Source of the DNA: Limnephilus marmoratus
Lineage: Eukaryota > Arthropoda > Insecta > Trichoptera > Limnephilidae
Assembly (NCBI GenBank): GCA_917880885.1
Contig: OU862927.1
Span: 34,189,571-34,253,570 of the forward strand
Length of the DNA: 64,000 nt
Direction of reading: 5' to 3'
Shown here: positions 41,176 to 53,179 of the stretch, piece by piece
Position numbering within the stretch: position 1 is the stretch's first letter
Layout: each line of letters begins with the position of its first letter
Made by a program: the position numbers and the translations under genes
The notes under the pieces: model-generated
What the model was told of the DNA's origin: nothing
The model's database searches: none
The model's input: only the letters and a program-made list of their open reading frames with translations

Positions 41176-41397
41176 CGAGCATCCGTGAAATCATTGCCAG
41201 TCGGGAATTGTTGTTAAATAGAATCATTTCGAATATCGATATACGAGTATTTAACATCAATGAAGCAAAATTTAAGCGGCAAGCTTTGTTGCTGTTAGTT
41301 TAAATCTGCTTATCTTATCTAAAATATTATATATATCGTCGCATTAATTCGTAGACTGCGTAACTCCAAATTTTTCGAAAATACGTTTTTAATGCCA

Positions 41398-42113
41398 TCA
41401 TCATCATCTGTGGCTCTACAACCCAGGTCGGGTCTTGGCCTCCAGCAGAGCCTGCCTCCATGACTGTCGGTGTTGTGCTGCGTTGCGCCAGTTTCGGATG
41501 CCGATGGTGCTTGCATCCTTCACCACTCCATCCAGCCATCGAAGCTTTGGTCTTCCAACTCTTCTCCGACCCCCAGGTGCACCATTCATAATTCGCTTTG
41601 GAATATCTCCTGCGCTCATTCTCTGGATATGTCCAGCCCACCGGAGTCTTCCAGTTTTGATTTCCTTGGAGATATTAGGGTCCTCGTAAAGATCGTATAG
41701 CTCCTGGTTGTATCTGATACGCCATTCTCCATTATCACAGACTGGGCCGTAAATCCTTCGCAGCACCTTCCTTTCAAAACTTTCTAGGGCTCCTTCATCA
41801 CCCTTACTGATTGTCCAGCATTCCGAACCATACATAAGAACAGGTCGTATAAGGGTCTTGTAAAGCAGGACTTTAGTTCTTCTGGTAAGGTGGCGAGATT
41901 TCATATGCTTCTGTAGCCCAAAGTAGTATCGATTTGCAGCTACTATTCTTCTTTTGATTTCGCTGGATACATTGTTGTCATTTGTTACCATAGTACCGAG
42001 ATATACAAACTCGTTGACAGTTTCAAATGTATAATTATCTATCTGTATACTTGGTGGCATATATTTTGTCTTCCCCTCGTTGATGACCAATCCCATGTTC
42101 CTTGCCGATAGGC
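41398..42113 (-). mobile_element. RTE-type LINE 3' fragment (reverse transcriptase C-terminus)
   Basis: A 226-codon minus-strand ORF (42096-41416) reads LVINEGKTKYM, VNEFVYLGTMVTNDNNVSSE, KRRIVAANRYYFGLQKHMKS, LLYKTLIRPVLMYGSECWTI, ESFERKVLRRIYGPV and LRWAGHIQRMSAGDIPKRIM. These are hallmark blocks of the end of RTE/craniofacial-development-protein-2-like LINE reverse transcriptases in insects. The 3' end is a (GATGAT)n run at 41398-41407. The catalytic YADD region is missing because the element is 5'-truncated. The frame is intact over the retained part, so it is fairly young. Confidence 0.9.
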
Positions 42114-42220
42114 TAAGCTTTTAAGCTTTTAAGCGTTTTTAATGCCATCTTGTGTTAAAATTAGTCCCGCATCGACTAGTAAAACTCATAAATTTAACTT
42201 TTTAGATAGGGCCGGGTAAA

Positions 42221-42643
42221 TTAAGGCCCGCAACCCGAATTTCTACCGATTTCTTACATATCTCCCTTAAACTCGTTAAGTTTTAAAGCTCTTAAAAATA
42301 TATATTATATTCTTGAAGATAATATCTAGACATTGCCCGCGCCAAAACACAAATTATATAAAATTCCCTCGATAGAAAAAAATTGCAAAGCATGCTCCAA
42401 AAATTATTATAAACACGTTTGTTTCAGTTACTTTACAAGTTATATGTATGAAAAAATTCACACTGTTTCTTTATATGCTGTTTAAGACAATGCCCGCGAG
42501 ATTTTTGCTCTATTTTAAACGAGTCGTGTTTTATTAAACATTTTCGCATCGAGTTTTGTCGCTGTAAATGTTAGCGCTCTCCTCTATTCGTAATTTCGTA
42601 TCTCTCCATCTTCTTCTTTTCGGGCTCGGCTGCGGAGCCTTAA
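42221..42643. mobile_element. TTAA MITE, family 2, copy 2
   Basis: TTAAGGCCCGC at the left and GCGGAGCCTTAA at the right bound a 423-bp element sharing its interior with 35231-35619. Confidence 0.8.
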
Positions 42644-42879
42644 CTAACCTCTGAAGTTTTAGGTTCTAGATAATTTCAAAGTTTCCAGAAATTTTCCCAG
42701 AATATTTTGAAAATTTCCCCAGATTACCTCGAGAATTTTGACGAGAAAACTGAAATTTGAAAAATTCCATAAAGTTTGTGTTTTTTTCCGAAAAGTTTTT
42801 GAAGTAAAAAAAAAGCCGTTGTGATTTAAAAGTCGATTAAACAAAAAAGCGCCATTAAAAAGAGTCAAATACATACATC

Positions 42880-43020
42880 TATAGGATGTAGTCTGCGAGA
42901 GAATGAGATAGTATAATCGGTCTCCTCTTTATGCGGTGCTTAGTAGCCTCCCCCACTCTTGTCTACTTTAGTTTTCTGAAGGGTTCACTTCTACCGCATG
43001 TGAAGTGCACACGTGTTGTT
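42880..43020 (-). repeat. Dispersed repeat family Q, inverted part-copy
   Basis: The minus strand carries the family Q blocks (CTATCTCATTCTCTCGCAG, GGTAGAAG) found at 34415 and 40945. Downstream (43060-43240) a partly inverted counterpart of 40570-40900 may exist, but the match is weak. Confidence 0.5.
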
Positions 43021-43456
43021 TTTTTTCCTAGATGTGGGGAAATGTCCCTAAACATACCATCACCGTATGAGTTGCTCACCGATCGAATGTCCGAGTATTG
43101 TGCGCTTTGCTTCGACCAATCTGCTCGGTGGAAAAAATAAATTCGTGTGCGAATACTGCACCGAAACGGGTGGATCGGCTCGCCGAGCATATCCGTGCGT
43201 ATATTCTGCCCTTTACATACTGATAATGAGTAAGGGGGCCGTCACACTTAGCTATAAAAGATCATTTGGCTTGGCCTATTTCAGCATATCGCTCGCCATG
43301 TTTCCCATTGGGAATACACGAATACACAGGGCCTAGCAGCAAAAACCTGCGGAGCGGGTATAGAGAATAATACAGAAATGTATAGAGAATATCTTAAAAA
43401 ATAACATAGTTTTAAGGACGTAAAAAAAAGTGTTCAACGAATGTAGGTATGTTACG

Positions 43457-44020
43457 ACCTCCGTAGTCCAGTGGCTAAGACTCTTGACTCACATTCCGGA
43501 GGTCGCGGGTTCGAACCCGGCATGCGCAAATAAATTTTATTTGATTAATTTGTGTTATTTCACAATTAATTCATTTAAAATAATATATAGTATATTTGCG
43601 GCATGTTCCAGAGTGGAAGATACTATTAGTATCGCCCTGGTGTAAGACCACCATTCAGAATTGAAACGTTGCTTGAAAATGGCTTTAGCCGTGTTTAGTG
43701 ACCAGATCTGAATAGCCAGGTACTTCCCAACCTTCCTCTTCCCCACCTCCTTCCCCTCCCCACTACCTTCAGCCTCACAACATACCCCAACTATTAGTAT
43801 CGCCCTGGTGTAAGACCACCATTCAGAATTGAAACGTTGCTTGAAAATGGCTTTAGCCGTGTTTAGTGACCAGATCTGAATAGCCAGATACTTCCCAACC
43901 TTCCTCTTCCCCACCTCCTTCCCCTCCTCACTACCTTCAGCCTCACAACATACCCCAATTGGGGATGCCATAGCCTCACTGGCTCCAGACGGGAGCAGTT
44001 GAGATTCTTGTGCGGTATTC
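43457..44020 (+). mobile_element. tRNA-derived SINE with internal duplication
   Basis: The head CCTCCGTAGTCCAGTGGC to GGGTTCGAACCCGGCATGCGC has A- and B-box sequences, then ATTTGTGTTATTTCACAATT and the family body ending GCACAAGAATCTC...TTGTGCGGTATTCAC. A 168-bp body segment (starting CTATTAGTATCGCCCTGGTG) is tandemly duplicated at 43623-43790 and 43791-43958. The best copy of the family in the window. Confidence 0.82.
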
Positions 44021-44657
44021 ACTGTAAAAAAAAAATGTTATAATACAGTAGACCGCCAACTAATTTAGTGTTTGCCCGATTGAGCAATTCCCCGACTAAT
44101 CTGTACGATTAATAAATCGTGCTAAATGCCACTTTTCAGTCCGTCCAGCCTTCGAAAGTGTCATGAATATTCAAATAATCCAGATTAGTGGAACGCCTGA
44201 TTACATTTGAAAAATCCTAGCACGTAAAAAAAAGTTCGTTGGTCGTAAATAGCATTATTCAAAATGTTCATTTTTATATGGGAGTCGAGGCGTGTTGAAG
44301 AAACTTTCATGCCTGTGACAGACCACGCGCTATACTTTTGTGGCTTGGCCTATTTCAGCATATTACTCGCCATACATTCTCATAGGGAATGTTTGGCGAG
44401 CGATATGCTGAAATATGCCAAACCCATAAACGCTTGCTATATCGTCACTCCCAATTTTATCTATCAAAACTGAGCGAAGGCTAACCCCCGGGGAATTAAA
44501 TCCTTTTTTTTATATATAAATAATTTCCTTCAGGGCTTATGTCATCTTAGGGGATGCTCTGTGGAGGATATTTTTAAGGAAGGGAAGGAAAAATGTATGG
44601 GGGTGGGTATAGAGGTAGAAATCGGTTCATTGTCGAAAGGACTTTATTTAACAATGT

Positions 44658-45055
44658 TTAAGAGGAAACCGGGGGAGTTTTAACCATACAATCGTATTCC
44701 CCAATTTCCTCTTTGGATTTTGGCACTAATGCAATTATTTTTTAATATAATATAAATATCGATCACTAAGCGAGTTGGTACGTTTTGCTTTTTTTAAGAA
44801 GTTACTTTTTACCATCGTTAAAAATCTATAAAATTGCCTGGTTTAAATAATGTCAATACAGTTAGAAAAAATAATCGGTCCAGTTTTGGAGGAGAAAAAT
44901 GGAAAACACAAAAACCTCGATTTTGATGATTTTATTTAGTTGCAGTTGTCCCTTTCGCTTTGTATTCGGTGTAGGAAGAGCTAGAGGACAGTGACAGCAA
45001 AAGTTTGGTAAAATACCTATTCTTCAAATTTCTCAGCGACCGGGTTTCCTCTTAA
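44658..45055. mobile_element. TTAA MITE, family 3, copy 2 (both ends)
   Basis: TTAAGAGGAAACCGGG at the left and CCGGGTTTCCTCTTAA at the right are inverted and TTAA-flanked. The interior matches 17601 and 49376 (CGTATTCCCCAATTTCCTCT, GGTACGTTTTGCTTTTTTAA). Confidence 0.8.
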
Positions 45056-45576
45056 TGTCCAGATTTGGATTGCCAGGTAGAAATTCAACTTCCCATTTCA
45101 TTTCCTTCAGTTGGGACTCTCAATAATTAAATACCTCCCCGGAAGTAGGATCTATGCAGTATAAAAGGTTAAAAAGACAAGTATAAAACTTTTTTTAACT
45201 CCAGATACTAATATCTACAGCCTGTATGTCGGACGAATATCTATGACGGTCCCAGTGTTGACTAATCTCTACAGAGCGTAGGTTGGACTAATCAGTTAAA
45301 TGTGTCCAATTGTCCGATGTTAGGGATTTTTACATACATACTTACATAAATTAAGTTTTTTAAACTGCATACGCAATATTACGTTATTCCAATATGCTAT
45401 ACATAATTGCAAATCCAACCTCTGCCAGTGCTGTAGATTTTCGTCAACACTTTGGTTCTCATAGATATTAGTCAACAGTTTGAGCTGTAGATATTCGTCA
45501 ACACTTTGGTTCTCATAGATATTAGTTCGATTTTTTCAGCATTTTGGAATTCCTGTAGATATTAGTAGACGCCTCC
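45056..45576. other. short internal repeat, no gene
   Basis: CGTCAACACTTTGGTTCTCA and TAGATATTAGT are repeated two to four times between 45430 and 45570. Nothing else recognised. Confidence 0.45.
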
Positions 45577-48500
45577 TGTAACCGACGTGTTGCTCTCCCT
45601 CATTGTTTATTTATAATTTTATGTCTTTCTAGTTATGTACAATGCCCCGGTGCAACCAATAAAGCTTGTGTGCCAAGTTGCCACCGGGAGACATTCTAGA
45701 CTCCTATATTTTAATAATTTATGCTTATTTCCGCCTCAAAGGCGACCAGGCTGACTAGCCTCCTTTTTATTTTTTATACATGCCCCTGAGACGGGCCATT
45801 TGTCCGGCTCAAAGGAAGCGGACTGCTCCACCGAGCCAGCTGCTCCACCGAGCCGGCTGCTTTTATTTTTTAATTGCGACCCTTTTAAGGGCCCTACGCT
45901 CTGGCCACTAAGCTCGGTAATACCGTGCCGCCAGCAACGATCTTTTGCCAAACACATTTGATCGTCGTTAATATGTCCTTTTTGTTATGTACAATGCCCC
46001 GGTGACACAAATAAAGCTTGTATACCAAGTTGCCACCGGGAGACATTCTAGCATCATTATTATTTCGCCTTCAGGGCCATTTTTCCAGCTCCAAAGCCAA
46101 AAACCAATTTGGCGGCCCCATTAAGGGCTCCCATCTTACTTGCAAATATTATCATTTTTTAAACATAACTTCATTTATACATACCGTAGGACGCTGAAAC
46201 TAAGACGTTTCAGTACAGAGTCCTACGGGGCATTAAAAGAAACATAAATCAAACCTGTAACTCCCAAACTGCCAACGCTATATGCTTTTGCGCACAAATT
46301 TTGTACTTAGAAAATTTCCGATCAAAAAACAGTCTTTTTCCATTTTAAAAATCCAGGAACCTCGTAAGACGACGAGACATACCGGTTTCGGTAGCCAGTC
46401 TTACGAGAACCTGGGGAAAATACTAACTTCTTCACATCACTTTGCAAACTTAAATTAAACTCAAATACCTACCAACAAATGGTAAACATTTCCAAAATTG
46501 TTCCTAAATTCATTAAACTAAAAATCTAATACGAATACCCGTACATACATGTTAGAATTAAGAAATCCTTTATAAATACTATGTTATAACCTGTAGAATT
46601 ATTATTAAATAATGATTTTAATCGACCACTTTCTTGAGCGACACAAGCAAAATGAAGTGCGACAAGAAAGTCGGCGTATTTATACTTACGGGCGAGGTCC
46701 AACCTCCCACCCCATAAATGTACCACGTGATCACCTTTTTGCCCAGATTAGGGTATAAAAGGGCGCGTATTTTTCAAAATAAATCAGTTCATCTCTAACA
46801 GTCAACTCGTGTATTATTCCTACTGGGAAGTTTATTATCACCCAGCTGCCTCCCGCCGACCTCTGCCTGGCTTCGCTCCTGCGGTCCTAGCACACTGAAA
46901 TCGTTATCTTTACAATATCGAATAGACATGGCATAACAACCGACGATGTTGTACCGAACCGATATTGATAAGCAATGTAAGGTAATAAAAAATAAATTGT
47001 TATACGCTGGCAACACTTGAGGTACTTTCTATGTAGCTGTCACAATGTCTATGGTATCGGAGTTTTAGACCGAGAGCCAATACACAAACCTTACGTCACA
47101 AACTTTACGAGTACACGGATGAAACTACTTTGTAGTGATAATGGACATTTAGTAAGCCTTAAAAACGCTAGTATGCAGTGTGCCGCGCCTCTTGGCAGAT
47201 TCCGCGCAGTAATGGAACTAGTGAAATTCTTCAATGGGATGGTTTAGAATCTAGATTATAGTTATTCGTTGGTTTCATTCGATGACGTAAAATTTACAAA
47301 TTTCTATCCCAATTTAACACTGGCTGCCTGCGAACGTGCCAGGCTGCCGGTTGGCAGACCTGCTAATTTTCTCATCTACTAATCGACCGTTATCGTATGA
47401 AACCATTCCCGTTGGTGTACCCGATGACGTAATTTTTTCGAAAAAAAACGAGTGTGCTGAGTGACCACACGACTGAAGTAAAATTTCACTAACTTATGCC
47501 GGGTACCCGTTGTAAATAATGTTATATAGGATGGAACCATTACAGTTTAGTTGACCCGAGATTACAGGGGCCTTGCAACGCATGCCGGGTACCCATCCCC
47601 ATCCCCATGCGTGGAACCTGCCAAGAGGTGCACCGGCAGACTAGCTTGTTTAAGGCTAACTAAATGTCCATTATCACTACAAAGTTGTTTCATCTGTGTA
47701 CTCGACGACGTGGGTTTGTATAGCCAGGCTCCCGGTCTATAATACCTGTCAAAAATATCGTAATCCATTATTGTAATAATATGACAGCTAACTAATAATC
47801 TCCTCTTTTGAACATTTAAAGATCCATTTACATCGAGATTTTTGCTGAGATATCATAATAATACTAAATACACACACTTTAATATACTTTGGAAGTCCGC
47901 ATGTATTTTTTGACAATAAAAAGGAGTTAATTGGACAATGAGATCATTTGCCATAATACGAGATATATTCGTATGTACGAAACTGTCAAACGAAAACGTC
48001 TGAATTCCGATTTAATTCAATCCTGCAATCTTCGATATTCTTCCTCCGTTCATTAATAAACCAGTAATTATGCAGAAAGAATGTCATTATAAATAAAGTT
48101 GTGTAGATATATCGCCAGTTAAACAAAGGACAGCGTGATTTACAATCTCGTATCGATAACGAACCGATTGCCCTAGCACGCTTGTACCGTCGATAGGCAG
48201 ACCGACGTCGAAGGGAAATAAATAAGGAATCGACATACGATGGCAACACTGGGGATCTTTTGAATGAATTTTCGTTTCTTAATTTGAAATGTGCTCCTAC
48301 GTACAAATGAAAAATACAAATAAATTGAAAATTTCGAATTGAAATACGAACTCAAGTAAATATTGGCGTTTCGCATGTAGATACTGTTTGAGACTAAACG
48401 ACATTTTAACAAATTTCGTTTCTCGAATTTGAAAGCAATTAATTGATCGCCTTTTAAATGAATTAACTGAGTCTATGGGTCTCGTATACGATTTCTTTAA

Positions 48501-49129
48501 ATTCTAAGAGTTTTTTTAGTTCACCTCTACTCATTAATTAGCCAGTTATTTTGCGTAACAAACGACATTATTTTAAAAAATCAGAAAATGACAGCTTATC
48601 TGTCACTCCGGAAGCCACGGTAAAAACGGCGTCTTTTGTCAACCGACTGTCGGAATTGTATGTTCACTGTGCTCGCAAATATCGCTAACTGACCAAAGAC
48701 AACGGATTTATTACATTTCCTATTAATATTGGGGTTTTATCAACCAAGAATGCATACGATTTGGCGGGCTTTTGTCAATCGTCGGTCGGAATATCCCTTA
48801 TCAATTGTTGAGCGTGCTAGCACATATTGATAACTGACCATAAATGACGGATTTTACCGATATCGTATTGATATAGGGTTATATCGATCGACCATGCTAG
48901 GACCCCTGGTACCATCAGTCTCATCAAGAAAGCCGGCCCTACTTTAGGCAACCGCCACGTACCAGGATCAGGCAGAGGATTTGGCACATCCAGTGTCCTC
49001 CACTCACCAGGCACTGGGTGCACGGGAGGTCAGTTACCTATTATTTTTTCCATCATCACCATCCTGTTCGTGCACTAAAAACCCGGTACTTTTTTATAGT
49101 CTTGTGAGGACTCTGATACGTCCCTTACA
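45577..49129 (+). mobile_element. LTR-C: solo LTR split by a TIR element
   Basis: Starts TGTAACCGACGTGTTGC and ends TACGTCCCTTACA, flanked by CCTCC and CATCC (imperfect 5-bp duplication). Without the 2.03-kb insertion it is about 1.53 kb, close to the LTRs of LTR-B, with the same landmarks in order: AATAAA hairpin (45646-45688), second hairpin (45998-46040), GTAGGAC stem-loop (46185-46228), CCAGG stem-loop, TATAAAA at 46754, TCAGTT initiator (A at 46786) and CCAGGCACTGGGTGCACGGG. No internal region or partner LTR nearby, so a solo LTR. Confidence 0.85.
46882..48904. mobile_element. 2-kb TIR element inserted in LTR-C
   Basis: Ends GGTCCTAGCA and TGCTAGGACC are a 10-bp inverted repeat, and CCTG is present on both sides (46878-46881 and 48905-48908) where an uninterrupted LTR has it once. 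The interior includes an inverted pair: 47065-47230 and 47590-47745 share ACTTTGTAGTGATAATGGAC and CCTCTTGGCAG in opposite orientation. No convincing ORF. Superfamily unknown. Confidence 0.75.
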
Positions 49130-49134
49130 CATCC

Positions 49135-49375
49135 TTTTTTTGCATTTCATTAACTCTCTCCTCTCATTTATAAGTAAATTATTTTTTCATATATTATATC
49201 GTTCTTCCGGAGAGGTATTCAATTATTAACCTCCGCCAAACGTTTCGGATTCAATCAAGGTGGCCCCTGTCAAAGAACGACATATTATTTCATATTTTCA
49301 AAATTATGAAATCAAATCTTTGCGAATCCATTAAATATCTGCTATATTTGCGTAAGCCGTTTGAACCGGCTGTAA
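49135..49375. other. short spacer
   Basis: AT-rich sequence between LTR-C and a TTAA MITE. Nothing recognised. Confidence 0.4.
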
Positions 49376-49812
49376 TTAAGAGGAAATACTAGCGGCGTAT
49401 TTTCCATACAAACGTATTCCCCGTTTATCTCTCTGGATTTTGACCCTAGAGCAAAATTTTTTTACATAATATAGATATCAACCACTAACGTGTCGGTACG
49501 TTTTGCTTTTTTTGATAATTTACTTCTTATAGAAGTTAGGACCTTCCAAAAATGAATAAAATTGCCTGGTTTAAACGCCGTTAAAAGACGTTCAGTATAC
49601 AAACTAAACAATGTATTTTTAAAAAAAGCAAAACGTACCGACATAGAATATTTTCTTCTTATACAGTTAGTGAAAAAAAAAATTAAAATCGGTCCAGTTT
49701 TGGAGAAGAAAAATGGGGAATACAAAACATTGATTTTGACGATTTTATTTAGGTATTTTAGGCCCGATATGCAGTTGTCCCTTTTACTCAGTTCCCCTAA
49801 GGGGAGCGCGGA
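49376..49812 (+). mobile_element. TTAA MITE, family 3, copy 3
   Basis: TTAAGAGGAAATACTAG start; long near-identical blocks with 17601-18005. The flank after it (AACAGAAGACATTCGTTACA, CCTATCGACGATATTT) is also found just left of LTR-A (22270-22320), so LTR-A inserted into a copy of the same repeat. Confidence 0.65.
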
Positions 49813-51487
49813 GTGGAACAGAAGACATTCGTTACAATACCTATCGACGATATTTTTAAATGACCGGCATAGCTCTTAACAGCCTGTCCATTTCGATTTA
49901 AACAACGCGAAAGTCAGCAAAATGCCGTGTTGTATTTTATTATGCCGCCACACAGTGGCAGAAGTTTGAGCGCTGGCGCGACGGTGCAACCCTGCCCTGG
50001 TCGGCATATTTCCGAAATGATTTATTTTACTGATGGTTTCTTAATTAACCACTGACTTAAAAATGTCACTGTAAATTACAGACGGAACCTAAATACTCTG
50101 TAATGGGTCGCAGAACAGAGATATGCGGGGGCGTATTTAAAAATGACAATTTTAAAAGTTATTGTTTCGTTTATTTTGAACATGGAAAAAAAATATTTTT
50201 AAAGGTGCATTTACTCACATTTTTAAGGCATGATTGTTTTAAATATCGGAGGAATACAAGTCTCACAAGATCACCCTTTTCAATAAATAAAAATAAAGTA
50301 GCATATCATATGAACACATTGTTTGCGGGAGACGCTCAAGCGCGTATTTTTCATACTGTTGGCAAAGAGCGGGAGACGCCTAAAAGCATTTTTTTGTATT
50401 TACTAGGTCAGAGGTCGGCAAAGTGCGGCTCTTTGGCCCCTAAATGCGGCTCTGGCACAAATGTCCACGGACAGGCGCGCAAGACTTCGAAAGGGAAGAC
50501 AATTTTTTTCGATGTTAGAAGTCATTTCATTCGAAAACAAATATTATCATTTTTTGCTCAAGATTTTGAAAATTGTTTTACTTTCAGAGTCTGCTGAAAC
50601 ATCGCGAAGAAAATAATTTCTTATAAAAGAAAGAAAGCATTTCTCAGCAGGTTTCAGGAATTTAAAAACAGCAGATTGACCTTATCATTCGTCAAACACC
50701 CTCTTAAGATGAATATACATATACGTGAAATCCTATTTAGATACTATTTTGATTAATCTTTACGACGAATCGGCTTACAGTATGAACATCAAAAAATATG
50801 CTACGGATAAATTGAAGCTTTAACTACTTTATCTATGTATTGGAATTACAATAAAATTATGATTTACGTAAAAAAAATATAAGCGTAAACCACTAAAAAA
50901 AAATGTTTTCTCATGACTTAACTATGAAGTAATGTAAGAAACAATTTTTAAAAAATACCCCTTTACGGCTAAGACTATTTTTGACTTTATCTATGTTCTA
51001 ACTTTTTTTTGTTCTTATAAAATTATGCACAAAATAAATAAAAACCACTTTTTCGCTTACTAGCCTCGTGCAAAAAGACGTTCGATTTTAAAATTTTGCA
51101 GGCATGAGATTCGACATATTTCTAGCGTTTATATTCCTCTTAAGGCTGTCATACCAGCAAATCATAATTTCGATTCCGACTGCACCGCTCACACATCAGC
51201 CGTTGCAAGCGGACGTTTTTGGAACTAGATTTCGTTCCGCTAGAAGCCGGGTTTCACGTACCTATAGTTCACGCGAAGCTGGACCTACAGTATGGTTCAG
51301 ATAAAGATGTTGAATTCTCGCTTCCAGAATTTTAATAAGTAGTAGTTATTTGTAATTTGTGTATTGAAGTGCGTAGACATAAATAGATACATAAACACAG
51401 TAGGTATAAAGTAGATACCTACACAAAAAAACAATTTGTTATATTTTTTTAATATTTTGGTTTTTGTTTTTTCATTTTATTTTACGG
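49813..51487. other. no gene recognised
   Basis: Contains a possible hAT-like tip at 50409-50431 (CAGAGGTCGGCAAAGTGCGG) without a partner found. A 164-codon ORF at 50103-50597 runs across it and shows no family features. AT-rich otherwise. Confidence 0.4.
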
Positions 51488-51698
51488 CCATTAGAGTGGA
51501 AGAATTGAAACGTTACTTGAAATGGCTTTAGCCGTGTTTAGTGACCAGATCTGAAAAGTCAGGTACTTCCCCACCTCCATCTTCCCTAACTCCTTCCCCT
51601 CCCCCACTACCTTCAGCCTCACAACATACCCCAATTGGGGGTGATAGTCCCACTGGCTCCAAACGGGAGCAGTTGGGACTCTTGTGCGGTATTCATGA
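51488..51698 (+). mobile_element. SINE, headless copy, plus strand
   Basis: Body of the 43457 family from AGAGTGGAAG to GTGCGGTATTCA, lacking the tRNA-like head. It forms an inverted pair with the next SINE, 90 bp away. Confidence 0.75.
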
Positions 51699-51789
51699 AA
51701 AAAAGAGTACCTAATATTCAGTTGGATTGTAAAAAATATCTCATTTTGAAATATTTATTCGTGTGCATAATTTTTTATTTTATATTTAT

Positions 51790-52172
51790 GTGAATACCGC
51801 ACAAGAGACCCAAATGCTCCCGTCTGGAGCCAGTGAGACTATGACATTGACTATGGGGTATAGTATGAGGCAGAAGGTGGTGGGGAAGGGCAGGAGATGG
51901 GGAAGAGGAAGCGAAGAATTACTTGGCTATTCAGATCTGGTCACCAAACACGGCCAAAGTAATTTTTAGCAACGTTTCAATTCTGAATGGTGGTCTTACA
52001 CCAGGGCGATACTAAAGTATCTTCCACTCTGGAACGTGACGCAAATATATTATTTTTATATGAAATAACCCAAATTAGTCAAACAAAATTTATTTGCCCA
52101 CGCCGGGATTCGATCCCACGACCTTCGGATTGCGAGTCAAGAGCCTTACCTCTTGACCACGCCGGCCGTCAA
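51790..52172 (-). mobile_element. tRNA-derived SINE, minus strand
   Basis: Body GAATACCGCACAAGAGACCC to GGTCTTACACCAGGGCGATA, then the head on the minus strand: GGCGTGGTCAAGAGGTAAGG and GGGATCGAATCCCGGCGTGG (A- and B-boxes). It is full length relative to the 43457 copy without the duplication. Confidence 0.8.
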
Positions 52173-52189
52173 TAAATAGTATCAGTAAT

Positions 52190-52785
52190 TTGGAAGGCGG
52201 GTATGGGTACCGCCGTCCCGGGAACCATGTATTGGATTATCAACACCGTACGGGTAGCCCGGGTTCATGGGGCGAGGTTTGTCAGGATCTCGGCGGCGGT
52301 GGAATCTGCCCCACCAACTACGTAGAAGGCCGGATCGGGAGAGACCTTTTTTTAAAATCGCTCGACACATTGCCTATCTCTTCTTTGGGGATGCTGTGTG
52401 AAGGTTCGTTTCAGGGAAAGGGAGGAGAGGATCTTCTGAGAAGGAAAGGGTATTAGGGGTGGGTAGAAATGTGGGGGTCAGCGTGTCCAGGAGAGCGGAT
52501 GTATGAATCCATCCCTCCCACTGCGGTGCAAAGCGATGTTCCGAGAGAGTAAGGCTGGAGAAGTCAAAGGTACTCCCTCAACCACTTTCTCTAGATCCAA
52601 CCTGCCATGCAGCTGGTGCGCAGATGCATCCGCCGCCAAGACCTGAAAAAACCTCACCCCATGAACCCAGGCACCCCTGCTAGTCACCAAACGTTGCGAA
52701 CCACTAAGGATGACCTACGGCAGACGTGTTGGTTATCAAAAAAATGGTTCCCGGGGCGGTGGTACCCATACCCGATTCTCATGTT
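52190..52785. mobile_element. Foldback-type element, family R
   Basis: Left GGGTATGGGTACCGCCGTCC and ATGTATTGGATTATCAACAC are repeated inverted at the right (GTGTTGGTTATCA, GGGGCGGTGGTACCCATACC). The interior contains the block shared with 9025-9345 and the ATGCTGTGTGAAGG block shared with 18480-18590 and 44550-44600. Noncoding. Confidence 0.65.
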
Positions 52786-53179
52786 TGTTATTTTTGTAAT
52801 ACGAAAAATGGATATAAAAAAGCCTACCCCCCATCCCTCTCAACCCCCTCCCCCACTCACCCCACAACCTCTAACCACCCTCCACCCCCCCGCCTCTTTT
52901 ACCCCCCCCCCCCCCATATAAAAATCAATTGCTGTTTGTTAGTTTCACTAAAACTCGAGAACGGCTGGGCCGATTTAGCTGATTTTGGTTTTGAAATGTT
53001 TGTCGTAGTCCAGGAAAGGTTTAAACGTTGAGAAAATATGGAAAAGTTGCGAGGAAGATAGTAAAATCAACAATTTAATTCTCCCATATAAACTGTTCTA
53101 CATACTTTCCTGTGAATTGCTAACCGTTCATCCGATTGCGATGAAACTTTGGTGAGTTGTTGTGAGCACGCCCGCAAAG
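52786..53179. other. repeat-like spacer
   Basis: Contains a C-rich low-complexity stretch (52820-52915) and the insect repeat motif CTCGAGAACGGCTGGGCCGA plus CCGTTCATCCGATTGCGATG. No gene. Confidence 0.45.

Noticed and set aside
43457..43525. Functional tRNA gene at the SINE head (also 10305, 34945 and 52085)
   Set aside because: A- and B-boxes are present but acceptor stems do not pair, and the segments continue into SINE bodies.
46882..48904. Polinton/Maverick or coding DNA transposon inside LTR-C
   Set aside because: Only 2 kb with no convincing ORF; the terminal repeat is 10 bp and the duplication 4 bp.
50103..50597. 164-codon ORF
   Set aside because: No family motif, AT-rich composition and overlap with a hAT-like tip sequence. 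No splice or homology support.
51104..51304. 66-codon ORF with a hydrophobic start resembling a signal peptide
   Set aside because: Too short, no conserved neighbour or cleavage-site context, and surrounded by SINEs. Could be revisited with transcripts.
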